In this document: positions 11,900-24,680 of the stretch, piece after piece
How the letters are laid out: the number at the start of each line of letters is the position of its first letter
Numbering within the stretch: the stretch's first letter is position 1
NCBI GenBank assembly: GCA_025093985.1
Contig: JACAAK010000001.1
Span: forward strand, 124,001-188,000
Direction: 5' to 3'
Length of the DNA: 64,000 bases
From: Calvatia gigantea
Taxonomy: Eukaryota > Basidiomycota > Agaricomycetes > Agaricales > Lycoperdaceae
The notes under the pieces: model-generated
What the model was told of the DNA's origin: nothing
Databases searched by the model: none
The model's input: only the letters and a program-made list of their open reading frames with translations
Program-made: the position numbers and the translations under genes

Positions 11900-14526
11900 G
11901 GCTATTGAGGGTGGATAAGTGTGTCAGCTTGCAAGTCGAGCTGGCTGTTGTGAAAAGAAGAGAAGCTGTTGAAGCCAATGCGGGCGAATGGGTTCGAGAG
12001 AACAAAGAGGGATGTGGTAAATAAACTGAGCTGTGTGACACGGCTGTGCAATCAGTTGGTTTGGATGACTAGCTATGTTTTGCCAGCGGCTGCGGTCCCG
12101 AGTGACTGATGGGTGTGTCGTCAAGCGAGCGCTGAGAGTAAACCACGAGGCTAAGAAAACAAAGTCAGTTCTTCTCAGAACGTGTCACTAACAAGCCTTT
12201 GACTCAGGGAAAAAGCGCTCAAACAGGTATTATATCCCCTCCGGCTCGCGGCCCGCCCCATCACCGTAACTGAGGGTCGTCGGTCAAGCTTTCAAGCCTA
12301 TGCCTCACATACATACATAAACACAGACGAGCACGACCCGCAGCCACAAACCGAAGCACTCGAGTCACTTCATGTGTGCCGTGATAGATGCGCAGTGTCC
12401 TGTAATCGATTAACAGAATACAACTTGTCCAGCCAAGGCGTTTATCAGTTAGATAGATAAGCATTGTTTGCAAACGGCAATAGTGCCACAAGCTTCTCCT
12501 CTTGGGAGTGTTCGACTATATTGGTTGCCCTTTACCGTCTCCTTCCCTCCTCGAGTTCCCTCAAAAGGGGTTCAAGACACGATGCACAACGTCTGATGCT
12601 CGCCTCATGCTACCGGTTTTCCCAACTCCACAACGAAGCAATCTAAATGGAATCGACATCATTTCCACCATCAGAGAACAATCTACCATAGTAGTATTAA
12701 TAACCTCTGACATCTCTCGATCCAAACTATGTACGGAATGCCCTCTTCTTCTCCACCCCAATTCTTGAATTATGTATCACAATCAGCCTTACGTCCGGCC
12801 GGGGTTACGGCCTATCACGGAATTGCTGTGGAACATGATCGCAATTTGCGACTGCTTCCCAACCATCTGACTGATCCCCCCCCCCATCAAGAGCACCCTC
12901 GAAATGTTTCGCCCAATCCGCCATATATATAACTGCGAAGGATCAGCAAACTTTCTTCACCGAACTCGAAACAAAGCCAACCCGAACCCATGTCCCCCGC
13001 TCTCAGGCCTCAGGCCTCAAACTCCGCCCCAACGCGAGCGGAATTCGCGAAACCTGGAATCCACGGACGAGATATTTAGAACGTGGGAACTGCGGAACTG
13101 CATTCATCGTCAACCGTAGCGGTTACCTGTGCGGTACAGGACTTCGTACATACGCAACAGCATTGCCTTGTACCTGATGGGGGAAGTTATTCTGAACGAC
13201 TTGGCGCACATGTTTTCCTACCCCGTCCGGGGCGCCTATAGACAAAGATTCCCGGCCGTCAATCTGTTCATCACTTTCTTGTCTGTATGGGGCATGCTCA
13301 TAATCGAAGCGTTTTGCAAGAGTTCCTACTATATCGTCCAGGACTTCCTCTCACTCATTTTCTCCTTTTTCGATAATCACCTTTAGTGAAACTCTGGTTT
13401 TTACTCGGATTATTTCCCATTGGTATAAAGCTTGGACTTGGACTTCGGCTTTCAGGTGGATTGAATGATGATTACCCTCTTTCGAAAGGACGTGCGTCTA
13501 ATCAAGAGCTTCAAGACAACTGGACGGCAGAAAGGGTTGGATGAGTCAATCCGCGTACAAACGAGCGGTACCTTTCACCTCTTAGGGCACTTGTCAGTTA
13601 AACATCGTCCCTGCCCTCCGTTGAAAGCTCTTGATTGAGAACAATCGTTACCCTCCCTGACCCATCACTACGTATCCACCAGCTTCTCCGTTCTTCCTCA
13701 AATGACTATCGGAACTCCTGCCCGCTTTCCTGGTCCTCTTTTAACCTTCCGCCTCTTTACTTTAATTACGACCCAGAGCTTCTTCCAGCGTCTCGAATAC
13801 CGCTTCCTTGAATTACTTTGTTCCGACTTACCGACATAGAACCTCACAACGCCTGCCTCATACCTCATTTGGAGTTTAGCTTCGCTGAGGTGTGCTATCC
13901 ACGATTATCGGGGACATTACACACCACTACAGGCGCGGGCGACGACAACGACATCAACGCGAGAAAGCCAGATATGTAGATGTCCCCCCAGTGTACTCCT
14001 TGCCAACCCACACCGATCATTTGTGGTGCGACGTCGCTTGTTTGTGCATCGGGAACGTCAAAGGTACAGTACTGGCGGTAGTCAGACCCAGGTCCCCAGT
14101 ACTTTTAACCTACGATCCGAGAAAGTTCTGATCGGTGTACGGCTCAGTCTACAGCACAATTTCTGCAAAAGTACTTTTTTTTTGGGCTGGAACGTTGTTG
14201 CCTAGTAAATGATGGTATCTGGCATTAATCCAAGTGACTCCAATCTGCCAACTAAATTGCATAGCTGGACGCGGTCCTATCGTACTGGTACTACTGTTGT
14301 CGAAAAAGTGGGGTTTGTATGAAGGGTCTTGGATATGTGTTTGTCCAAATACCTGGAATATTTCAATAATCATGAACGAGTGTCACTGTTAATTGCCGGC
14401 TATCCGCACATCCGATCACAAAATACCATCTCAAATAACAGTATTCCAAGTGTACAGAACACGCTTAGAGTAGGGTACTGCAGTGTGTGCTGCAGGTAGA
14501 AAAAACCCCACCACTTCACAGAGGAT
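11900..14526. other. Intergenic, 2.6 kb, nothing recognised
   Basis: Only scattered open frames under 90 codons occur, with no domain or repeat that I can identify. The CT-rich stretch before 11900 is presumably the promoter and 5' leader of the BCS1-like gene. Confidence 0.4.
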
Positions 14527-14817
14527 TTAAAGAAAAGCACTGCTCAAGTGGGTGCAGATGCAGACGTTATCTGGGATACAAAGTGAAACAGATTGTTAGA
14601 CCATAAGCGAGAATAAAACACTTACTCTCAGTCGCAAAAGCCACCACTGATGCCTTGGGCTTGGGCGATGCAGTTCAAGCTACATGACTCATCTCCCCGG
14701 CTGCCAAAGAGACTACCGTCCACGCAGCTGACTCCCTGGGGGGATGGGGTGGGGGCACCCATGACCACGGTAATCGAACAAGGAGATGAGGGAGACGAGA
14801 GTGAGAGCAGGGTTCAT
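14527..14817 (-). pseudogene. Plectasin-like CSalphabeta defensin precursor, copy A, broken
   Basis: Read from ATG 14817, a hydrophobic signal peptide is followed by the six-cysteine defensin pattern. The pattern ends in GGFC, then an intron (GTAAGTG to CCCAG) and a last exon with the closing C-I-C pair; stop TAA is at 14527-14529. It shares layout and wording with the intact copies at 40517 and 61268. Two single-base shifts disrupt it: one in the signal peptide and one just after GGFCD, which creates a TGA. The expected TATA element in the shared upstream region is also altered compared with copy B. It is most like copy B at 28733-29009, including about 370 bp of upstream sequence. Confidence 0.8.
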
Positions 14818-15190
14818 ATTGATTTGTCAGCCAGCGAATGTTATATGTGAATTGAGCGACAGAGGCTCGTCTGGTTGGCCTTCATATTTGAGCCGAGCGA
14901 TGAGGATAGCGCGAGCAGGTTATTGTTGTGGCCGCTGAAATCGAGATAAGAATCCTATGCACCTATGTAAAGTTGGAGGTATGCATCCAGTTAACCACTG
15001 GAAGCTACCGGAATCATGGACGTTTCCCAACAATGTTTCCTTGACCACGACACTGCCTATGAAGATAAATTGCACTTATTTTCGATATCCTCGGGTAGCA
15101 GTTTGGAACCCTCGTCTCTTGTGACAATCATCTGCGGTGCAGAATGGCGCTTGCATATTTCCGCGTTTCCACCTACATCAATGGTCGTTA
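14818..15190. repeat. Upstream region duplicated with defensin copy B (29010-29403)
   Basis: The two blocks align without rearrangement. Shared landmarks include TTATTGTTGTGGCCGCTGA, CATGGACGTT and TTTCCTTGACCACG. With the genes included, the duplicated unit is at least 660 bp. This is a segmental duplication of a whole defensin locus with its promoter. Confidence 0.75.
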
Positions 15191-15929
15191 ATAGACAGAG
15201 CCAGTGGTTGTGCTGTCCCTGCGGCCGCCGGTGTACACCACCTCCGTCATTTAGGAATATTATTTTCGTAATCCACGCAGGTCAGTGTCTTCTATAATAA
15301 CAAAACATCAGTTCATCCGGTTTTACAATTCGCTCTTAAGTGGAGTAAAACCATGATTTTCATGTAGGGGAGGAATAAAGTAGGGATTTAACTATATTGT
15401 GATGTGAATTGAAGGCTTAGTCGGATTTTGGCTTGCCGCAAGATGCAAACTATCCCGTGGTTTCAAGGCTGGAGTGGATTCAGACATACGAGAGGCCAGG
15501 GGTGGCCTTTGCAAGTATGACTGAATTCTCATCGCTTGTTTGGTGGAGGGCATGTTGCCCGCATTTTGGATGACCAAGTTCCCGAACGCCGGAGTTGCGC
15601 GTTGAACTGCGCCGCTTTGATCTGACAGAGGACTTGCGGCGTGTGCCGCCTAGGGTTGCTTGCCTTTTCCCTTGGCTGTAGATTGGTGGGCTCTGCGTTC
15701 GACTTTCAGGCGTTCATTTGCTGATTTACGCCCACAGGAGTCGAAAAGAGTCGAAACAAGACACATTTGGCAGCATAGGGGCTAATCTTGTGGTTTGTGA
15801 GTGTGGGCTCTGTGTGATCCCAACCCTAACCCCGTTGTATTCAGGCCAAGGGTCAGGTCACTTGACTTTGAACCTTACTTAACCTTAAGAGTCCTAAAAT
15901 CCTTAGGCCTTATCGATCATTAGGACCAC
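15191..15929. other. Intergenic, nothing recognised
   Basis: The stretch precedes the NACHT gene and contains no supported gene. A single AACCCTAACCCC string at about 15822-15833 is isolated and not a telomeric array. Confidence 0.4.
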
Positions 15930-18264
15930 ATGCTCCTATATTCACGTCTCACGCAAAAGCTCAAGCGAAAGAAGAAAGGGAGGGCCCAACCTCTCCCGAA
16001 CAGTGACACTGACGTCTTTCCAGGCGGCAATATTGACCCTTCTGCCACCGACCCTCCCCCCGTCGACTCTCCTCCAAATGATTACGCCGCTGAGAACCGT
16101 GAGCTCCTCCTCCAAATACTTGCAAACGTATGTACGCGTTCCTATCCACCCAGACCCCAACTAACGACTGCTGGTTAACTTTCCGCACCGCACCCGCTCA
16201 TATCCCTGTAAGAGTTGCAAACTCATAAAGCGTATTTCTCATATGTGTGCTGCAGGGCCTCCGGTACCAGCAAGAAGAGTTAAAAAAGATCGGTTAGCCG
16301 GAAAACCACTCTACATTATATGATGAGGTGATCGACCCTGTATTAGTCGATTTGCACAACGCGCAGGGAGAGGTGGACATTCTCTTCCGACACTCGCTGA
16401 AGGGTGCTGGGCTACACTCCGTAGAGCGTTACCCCCCACCCCGATGTCACCCTGGCACGCGAGTGGATCTTAGGGAAAAGATCCACGCTTGGTTGGTGGA
16501 TGGGAGCAGAGAGCACGAAATACTGTGGCTCTTCGGACCTGCAGGAGTGGGAAAGTCTGCAGTGGCTCAGACCATTGGGGAACTCGCCGAAGAATTTGGC
16601 ACCTTCGGGGCTGCTATCTTCTTTTCCAGGGGAAGAAAAATCGATGATTCATCGCGCTTTGTCTCCTCCATTGCCTGCCAACTCCGAGCCGTACAACCAT
16701 CATATAGGCGGATGGTCGATGATGTAGTCGGGAAGAACCCGTCCATCGTCAGCGGGGATAAGCGAACTCAGTTCAGGAAACTCCTCATCGAAGCCTTTTT
16801 CTTCCCTGAAGCCCGAGGGAGAAGACCATCCCAAGCTATTGCTTATCATTGATGGGTTAGATGAATGCCGGGAAGAGGATGAACAGTTGGAACTGATTAG
16901 GCTCATTGCAGGATCCGTTAAGGATCCCGATTCTGTTCCCTTTCTATGGTTGATTTGTAGCCGCCCAGAGCACCTATCTCAAGGAGCTTTTTCGCAATGA
17001 TGGCCTCTCCGATATCTGCCTACAGTTGGACCTTCTCCCTCAGGAGGCTGGTGCCGAGACTGATATCCGTAGATACCTCACGGATGGCCTAGAACGCATA
17101 GCCGCGAAACACGATAACCAACGTCATTCCGATACAACTTCATCTCTGATCAACGACTCGGAAAAAGTCAACAAAATCGTCCTTGCGGCGTCTGGGGTTT
17201 TCGTGGTCGCTTCATCCTTACTCGGATTCATTGGTGATCCCATTGTCGCTGACCCTTCTTCCCAAATGCAAGTTGTTCTTGACGTGATAGATGGCATCTC
17301 TGTTGTTAGTGGTAGTAGCAACCCCATGGCGCCCATTGATATGCTCTACATAGGAGTGCTCGAAAAGATACGGGATGATGACCGGCCAAAAACTCTTGAA
17401 CTTCTCGGAACTTGCGCTGTTGCTCCACCGATACCTGCACTGCACTTAGCCAATTTGATTGGAATCACCCAAGAAGAGTTCTACTCCCCCCTTCGAACTC
17501 TACATGCCTTTCTTTACGTACCGCATCACTCAACAGCAAGCCACGAACCCTTACACTTCTTCCACGCGTCCTTTCCCGACTTTCTATTTCACGGTGATCG
17601 CTCGCAGGACTACTACCAGGATCCTGATATGCGTCGATTCGAATTGGCGACAGCGTTTCTGCATGCCCTCAATTCCACCAGCATCGACTATTCACAAGAG
17701 CTCTCATGGCTCCCTTCAGACGTTAGTCAAGAGGATGACGCTACTCCGCCCGAGTCGGAGTCCCCTTTGTCTATATCGTATGACATATTGAGCTTCGCCG
17801 CCGCTCACACCTGGGAGCTTTGCACGGGAATATCGAAACCTCGAAACTGGGGTCCCCTACTTAAGATGGTGGCCATTTTCGATTTCAGGCGACTTCGATT
17901 GCTCTGTGATATGGTACCTGTTCAGCCGTTTGTTCGGTTTATTCGATGGCTTCATGAACTGGTGAGCGGGGTTGTATGAAATATATCCCTCATATTTTGA
18001 CATGACACTTAGGGGAAGGAATTACCAAAATTGAGGGGTATCGTTCGCGAAGATTGTCACTTTGATACGGATGAGCAGTTACTGGAGAAGTGCATCCCTC
18101 TCGCAAAGCCGCTTGTGAGCCCACTCTTGCCAATTTCTACTCGAGTATGGATTGCGTTTGCTGATCTTCGCTTGGCCAGAACTTGGGATCTGCGACAGAG
18201 GTTTATGATCTTGACAAACTACCTCGATATATCCTCGCTGGTTTCGGAATCGAGACTGTGGTGA
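15930..18264 (+). pseudogene. NACHT-domain NLR-like protein 1, with one stop and two frame changes
   Basis: Fungal NLR-type STAND NTPase, the class linked to non-self recognition and programmed cell death. The first exon (15930 to about 16125) codes a basic then Pro-rich N-terminus. After an intron ending CTGCAG (about 16256) the protein runs through a linker with CHPGTR. Walker A GPAGVGKSA (16540-16566) and Walker B LLLIIDGLDEC (16836-16868) follow, then FLWLICSRPE and the helical region with FHASFPDFL near 17570. The last exon starts after a short intron (donor at about 17963) and ends at TGA 18262-18264. No C-terminal WD40, TPR or ankyrin repeats are present, so it is a short-form NLR. Breaks are an in-frame TAG at 16295-16297, a shift near 16810 just before Walker B, and one near 16980. 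It is closely related to the minus-strand gene at 20903-23049. Confidence 0.82.
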
Positions 18265-18526
18265 TTCTTTTTGTTCCCGAAGCTGTAATGATATATCCCA
18301 TTGATGATATTGATTACCTATAACACGTCCTGCCTTTATATGTACATTTAGCATTTTGATGCATTCTCGAGTCGCCAGAATCTTTAATGCAACACAAAAT
18401 CTCCATATTAATTGGACGCATGGAGTCCACGAAAAATGGAAACATTTGATGCCCATCCAGATTCACTCCAATTCCACCATCTGGGTTGATATCACGACAA
18501 ATCCCATAAATCCCGCTTCCAGAATC
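18265..18526. other. Gap between convergent genes
   Basis: A short spacer separates the ends of NACHT gene 1 and the serine hydrolase. No feature is seen beyond presumed 3' untranslated sequence. Confidence 0.4.
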
Positions 18527-20735
18527 TCACACCCTAGCAAACCAAACTTCCGCAGACTCCTTTCCTTGTCCTTTAGGTGACGAGGCGTCCGAACCCTCCA
18601 TTCCCCAAAATCCACCTTTGAAGGCTAGACCCTCTTCTCCTTCCAATCCCAGGCCCTCGTCGCCGGGACTGGAAGGGAGGACCCATTCGAGTTCAAAGTG
18701 GTCGTCGAGGCCTATGAGCATATCTCCATCGTCCTCCCATCCCCCTTCTCCTTGTTGAAGAGTTGAGTCGGGCCTGAGGGAATTCGTACTCGAGAATACT
18801 TCTTGGGGTTTATCTCCACTACTAACGTCAGGGTATTCTTGCACGTCCGATGGAAAACCGAGATTGGAAGTTTGGATGGCACGAGGAGCATATCCTTCGC
18901 GTTTACGAGTATCGGCGTTGGACCAAACAACCGTAACATTGAATAGGTTGTCCGCAAAATGTTGTACTCGGAGGTGAGTTGCGAGGAGGCGGGGCCAGGG
19001 AATAATGAGCGTTGGGATTGTAAGGTTCGTTCCCTCGAGGAGGCGCTGGACTGGGAGAGTTGCCAAGAGGTTGTTGCAGTTTGTCTGGGCATGTGTCTGG
19101 TGGTGGATGCTCTCAGAGTCGTGGTTATATTGGGGAGTAGAGGAAAGGGAAGAGGGTACGAGACAGGGTTGGAGAGTCCCGTATGTGGGGTGGTGGTATG
19201 TCCTTTCTGCGAGAAGTATTAGCGGTGCAGTTGGCAGATTTGGGGGCTCGGGGCGAGGTGTCAAATTTTGTGAACTATTCACGAACGAAGCCCAGGTTTC
19301 TTCGTACCTAGTCCACAGTACATTGATGAGCCACTATCGCTCCAACAAAGATGAAAAACAAACACACCGAGAATTCCAATCGATATGATTACCCTCTCCG
19401 AACAGGATATCATCTGCAATCCTCCACTTGGCAGCCTCCATCAAATAGAACCCACCCGCATCGTTACTCAAAGAGATGATTGCGAGGTTGTCATTCGGGA
19501 ACCGCGCAACTTGGGTTCGGAAACCAGGATTAGTACCACCGTGTTCAATGATTTCGTGTCCACGGTAAGAGTAGCGCCATTGGCCTGCACCATATATTTT
19601 TGGGCTCTATTCAATTCATCAATTCGTATGAATATGGTGAGAGGAAAGGATCGGAGGGCGTACAAGTTCTGGGAATTGCGCTTTTCCTTCGGAGACTGTG
19701 ACACCAGTGGCGACATGTTGGACGACGGAAGAAGGCACAACTGTTTTGTTTGTGTAAGGATGTCGACCGCCGTTTAAGAGCATGGATGCCCAGATTGCCT
19801 GTGAATGACGATAGGTGTAGTACCGCGTTAAAAGGAACAAATATTGACATACTAGGTCGCGAGCTGATGATAGCACACCTCCCGCTCCCGCCCAAATCCG
19901 TTCCTCCCCAGGCCTGAAGAAGTAGGGTACAGTAGCACGTCGAGTACCGTTGACCCCACGAGTAAGATCCCTCATATGCCACTGGAATCCATCAGCGAGC
20001 GTTCCACGTTCTTCGGCCTCTCTGACGCTGTAAGTGGAAGAAGCCATGTTCAGCGGTCGGAAGAGGTGTTGGTCGACATAAGACTCGAATGTTTGGTTGA
20101 GGAATAATTCTGGGAGGTACGAGAGCGATTCATACATGAGATTGTTGTACTGGAAGGTTTGTCGGAATTCAGCTGAGGGGCGGAGGTGCCGCATTGTCGA
20201 AATCTAGTATGATCAGTCGGGAGTCGAAATGGTGAGAAATTTTCAACAACGCACCATTTCTGCGACTCCGCCCTCCCTCGGGGAACCCGAGAAATCATGA
20301 CGAGGCATGCCAGTACGATGAGAGAGCATATCCTGAATGTTTGTTCCCTTGTCCATGTCGTCGTCCATGAGTTTCCAGATGTCTCCGAAGACGTCCTTGG
20401 CATTCGTTGTCCATTTAAGTTCCTTCCCGCGCTCTTCACGAAGCGTCGAGTTTTCGATGAGCAAACCGACGGAACACGCAAGGAAAAGCTTGCTATTCGA
20501 TGCGATGCCGAAGACGGTGTCTGGCGTTACTGGGTCTCCATGGCCATTCGCGATACCATAGGACCCAAATTCATGGTGCCAACCAGTCCGAGAGGTATTG
20601 TCCTGTCTGACGACAAGCCACTGCAAGTCCAGACGAGTTCCATCTGGAAATGAGTGAGTTTATGTACTTCTCTGTGCTGGGAGTGATAAACTGGGCATGA
20701 ACCGAGAGTGCAAGGAAAAGACAAAGAGAAAACAT
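18527..20735 (-). CDS. Secreted beta-lactamase-fold serine hydrolase (class C / S12 type)
   Basis: Penicillin-binding-protein-like hydrolase; fungal members are esterases or peptidases, not known resistance enzymes. Start ATG 20735 gives a signal peptide (MFSLCLFLALSVHAQ). All three family motifs are present: SxxK as SNSK near 20500, YxN as YNN near 20140, and HGG (EHGGTNPGF) near 19530. Introns fit at about 20194-20250 and 19600-19660. A further minus-strand open segment (18527-19282) is the C-terminal domain, not a separate gene. It carries LFNVTVVWSNADTRKREGY and ends in FKGGFWGMEG..VWFARV. One single-base shift sits near 20630, between GLAVA and VRQDN. The gene lies between the two NACHT genes, transcribed in the same direction as the second one. 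Confidence 0.82.
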
Positions 20736-20902
20736 TGAAGGCTCAGGATCAGCTCGCCATGATAGCGTGAACCGCGCGAAAGTTTGTTATCTTATCTCAT
20801 CACACTTTTTGGATGTTCATCACTGACAGGGACACCGACTTGTTCAACTGACACCAATCAGCTTTGTTTCAGTTCCTTGGAATATAGGATTGGTGTTTGA
20901 AA

Positions 20903-23049
20903 CTATGACAAATAGGAATCCACCGAGCCCGTATCGTCCTCACTACTATAATCGTCGCTGGAGTTGCTCACTGTCTGGAGCTCTGGCATGTCATCACCAG
21001 GTTCCCCTTCGATCACTTCCATAACAATATCACGGGATTTACCAGCCTGGCCCAACCGAAGGCGTAGCTTAAAGTCTCCAGGGTGTGCGCTAATCGCTGC
21101 ACGGGACCAACCAAAAGCTGACATGAACTCTCCTACCTCATTCGTGAAGTGTCTGATAAAAAGTCTATCAGCGCTTATTTGGGTATCAGCGAACGTCTCC
21201 GTAATGATTGAGTTATTCTGATCTCCCTGTGCAATAAATACTTAGCAAGGGTGAAAGGTCTAGAGTCAACAGGTGAAAACCAACCAATTTGGAAAGCCAC
21301 GTGAGGAAATTCGGAAACCCGGGTGGTTTCCCTACACTCCTAAAGTCGAAATGTTCCAATTCAGCAATTATCCTCGGCGCATCTGTGTCAGGAACGTGAC
21401 AGCATGCAGTCCACCCAAAGTTCCATGAAAACACTTTCAGAGTTTCGTGGACTTTCTGCTGCTCCACGCTGGAATGAACCCACGCTAGCTCTGGAAGTAG
21501 GAGTGTAGCGGGTGGGGAGATGGAAAAACCGCATGTGAGTGGCAAATTCGCGGTGATTCCAACAAACAGCTTACCCTGTTTTTCGGCAGGGGTATAGGGC
21601 GACCAAGACTGCCACTTTAGAGAATTAATTGCAACGTCATAGTGTGTTGTCGGCAAGTTGATAGAAAGGGAACCAGAGCGATGCGGATCGACAAGGTAAT
21701 CTCCAAAAGAAGCATGGTAGAAGTGAAGACGCCGGAGGTGAGCTTCTTCCACGGGAGGGATATCAAGCACAGAATGAAGTCGTTGGAGAGACCGGTAGAA
21801 AGTGGCTTGGTCAAGAAAGAGAAAGCTTGGCCTGAGTGTGTGCTGTGAGTCGGGTATCAGGATACAATATGGACAATCCAAGGATACGCATAGTTGTTCG
21901 AAGAATATCCTCGGGGATATCAGAGAGGATCCGTTGGTAAAGGAGGTCGAGGGCGTGCAAAGGGTTCACAACTCCTGTTGAACCAGTCTAAGAAGAGAAT
22001 ACACAGATCGAGTTGGCGTCGGGGGTCGGCGCGATACCTGTCGCCAACGAATTTAACGATGGTTGAAGCAAAGGCGAAGAGGCCAGATGAAATGGAAGAG
22101 ATTTTTCGGAGTTGTGTCTCCGACCGCCAACCTGGTTCAAGGCGATCTCGATACTTCTGGTAAATGTCCCGGAAGCCTGCCCTGAGAACACGGATAACGT
22201 CTTGTTGTGCCTCAGTGTCGTCAATGACCAGCTTTTCACGTTCGCAGGTAATTTGGAAGTCGGGGTGGGAAAGTAGACCTTTGAGGTGCCACTCTGGTCG
22301 ACTGCATATCATCCATAGTAGCGGAAATTTTTCCACCTGCCGAACGTGATCACTGATGAGCTCAATGAACTCACACTGGGCTTCCTCGTCATCACACTCG
22401 TCTAGCCCATCGAGGATGATCAACAACGGCCGCCGAACGATTTGCGAGCGCCGAGTCATAAGGATCTGGAAGGGTTCAATGATGAGTTCCTTAAATTGGG
22501 TTCGCCGATTCTTTTCGAATATCGTGGAGTCGTCAACGAGGCGTTGATTGACAATGTGCTTATATTCGGGATATTTGACGGCGAGCTGGTGCACGAGAGT
22601 TGGGATGACACCATCTGGATCGTTCCTGTGGTTAAGTCGGGAGAAGAACACGGCAGCACCGAGATGACCAGAAGCCTCAAACTCTTCTGCGATGGTTTGT
22701 GCTACAGCGGACTTGCCAACTCCCGCAGGCCCCATAATCCAGAACATTCTCCAGTGGCGATTGGCATCAGTGAACCACTGAGCAATGCGACCTCTTAACC
22801 TCTTGCGGGTGTCCAGGTGGCACTTCGGTGGAGGATCTCGTGCGGACGAGTTGAACTCGGCACCGGGTATTCCTCTTTGGGGCGATGAGCTGTTGCACTA
22901 AAAGAACCCTAATTAAAACCCGCGAGGGACGTGAACCCGTGAACATGCATACCTGTTCCTCCAGAGTTAATAGTTTGAGCGATCATGGTGGAGTTGTTGA
23001 TTACAAGATTCTGTGCGTTGGGGAAGAAGTGCGGGGTGGACGCGGACAT
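20903..23049 (-). pseudogene. NACHT-domain NLR-like protein 2, frame-disrupted
   Basis: Same short NLR class as gene 1. A first exon from ATG 23049 encodes a Ser/Asn-rich start (about 30 residues). After an intron comes a PPPKCHLDTRKRL linker, then Walker A GPAGVGKSA (about 22715-22740), Walker B LLIILDGLDEC (about 22395-22430) and LLWMICSRPEW. The helical region includes LHFYHASFGDYL near 21710. The last exon, after a short intron near 21230-21290, ends with an acidic Ser/Asp-rich tail at 20903. Frame changes lie near 22820 (before CHLDTR), 21980 and 21840. Walker A and B residues themselves are intact. No C-terminal repeat domain is present. It stands tail-away from gene 1, with the serine hydrolase between them. 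Confidence 0.82.
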
Positions 23050-24608
23050 CGTTGCCACAGATTGTTCTATAGATCATAAATGGGGGATTTTGGAGCACCC
23101 CGCCGGTCACTAACCTTCATGGGACGGCCTGACGTTGGGGTCCGATGCAGTTGCTGGGATAAGTGCTGGTTTTGATATCATGGCCGGACGTTGGAGATTG
23201 CGTGCGACGAACGGCGAGAGCGGATTTTTTATTTGGTCTCCAGACGATTAGTGTTTTGATTGGCGACTCCTTGCGTTTCTTCAAGCGTGTCAGAAAAGAA
23301 TCCAAAGTTTCCAGTAGCATTTGTGGGTGGAGAGGAAGATGAAGATTGATAAACGCTGTACGATTGCGTGTGAAACCTCACTCAAGGGCCCGATTCGACG
23401 TAAGTATTGAAGACTTGCTGTGGTTAATTCTCATAAGGTCACATGTAGAGAGCGCTTGATATCTTGATTTTGGGCTGGCGCTTCCGCAATGTTTGAACGG
23501 TTCGCAACCCCCTCCAAGGGCCGCAGAGCACTGATATACACAAGCGCGAGCGGTGCTCAACAAAAGGACTGCGATATCAAATGTGTTGGCCGCAAAATAT
23601 TGGAACTGGTAGGGCAGGATCATAGCGTTCGTTCCTTCATGCGTTGAGCTGACCCGAACATGCCTGGCAATGGACGGATTTGCAGAGGTCACGTGTGCGG
23701 ATACCCAGTCGGAGTGATGGCCTCTGGAGGTGGAAAAGACATCTCGCGGCCGTTGTGTACGTTAGATATCCTGTCGTTCTCCCCCTATTACCTTGGCACG
23801 AAATGTTTAGGATGGAGACTTGGTGGTGTCTCCCGAGAAAACACTCTTCTACAGTTAGCGAGTGGCTCAGGGACCCGACCTACGACTCCAGGACAGCCTG
23901 ACGGGTCAGAAATGAACAGATCCAGCAAATTCGACCGATTTCGCTGTTTACCTGGTTGCATACATCAGTGTCCATACGAGCCGCTAGACGGAAATTATTA
24001 TAGTTAAAGAGCAACGATCAAGGTGATATGTCCAAGGACTCCACTCGAAGTGTGTGGAGTCGGGCATATTCGATCAACGGGTTACTTTTCCGCAGAGATG
24101 GATAACCGATATGAGAGGCGGTAGCAATGTATCTCTCATAGCAGCTGCCTAAAATATAATTTCAAAAAATAGGTTTTCCTCTCGACCTGGCACCCTACAC
24201 TACGCAAATTCCAGTTCAGAGGGTTTTGCCTATTACTGCTTTTGGCCGATGGAGGGGAAGCGACTTTAACAGGAATAACCTGGGAATATACTTGTCCGCT
24301 CTAGTGGAGATGCACCGAGAAAATACTATCGTCACCCGATATTCATAAGACCACCTACCACTGGAAACGAACCTTATATACCTGCCTCTAAGATATCCCT
24401 TCAACATTGCGACCCAGAATTTGCTTTTTATGTTCTATTAATCGGCCACAGATGGCAAGGAAACATTGCTCAGTAATAAACGTCGTTATGGTTGGGCTTG
24501 ATCGTTCCACTACTCCAAGTTCTTGATAGGTGCTGGCAATGATCATTATCTCTGCCGGTGGCCAGAACACAATTGGCATTCACATTTGGACTTTCCACCT
24601 CCCTCAGG
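23050..24608. other. Intergenic, with a possible serine-hydrolase remnant near 23560-23690 (-)
   Basis: Most of the stretch shows nothing. On the minus strand around 23560-23690 the reading EGTNAMILPYQFQYFAANTF resembles the VQHFADNLFNVTV region of the neighbouring hydrolase C-terminus, suggesting a decayed fragment. The resemblance is short and uncertain. Confidence 0.3.
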
Positions 24609-24615
24609 TATATAA
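24609..24615 (+). promoter_or_regulatory. TATA box of defensin copy E
   Basis: TATATAA lies 66 bp before the ATG at 24681, a normal distance for a fungal core promoter. The leader between them is CA-rich (CACCCACTAACCGACAAACAAAA). Confidence 0.65.
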
Positions 24616-24680
24616 CGGAGGGTTGAACAGAGTCCCAGTATTCAAACCGCGCAACAACACCCACTAACCGACAAACAAAA

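Noticed and set aside
13129..13386. 85-codon plus-strand frame with a hydrophobic middle
   Set aside because: It has no recognised family, no TATA element or splice context, and composition is like the surrounding intergenic DNA.
15822..15833. Telomere-like AACCCTAACCCC
   Set aside because: It is a single occurrence without tandem repetition.
18527..19282. Long minus-strand open frame as an independent gene
   Set aside because: It continues the serine hydrolase at 19300-20735 in content and orientation and ends with that family's usual C-terminal wording, so it is an exon of that gene.
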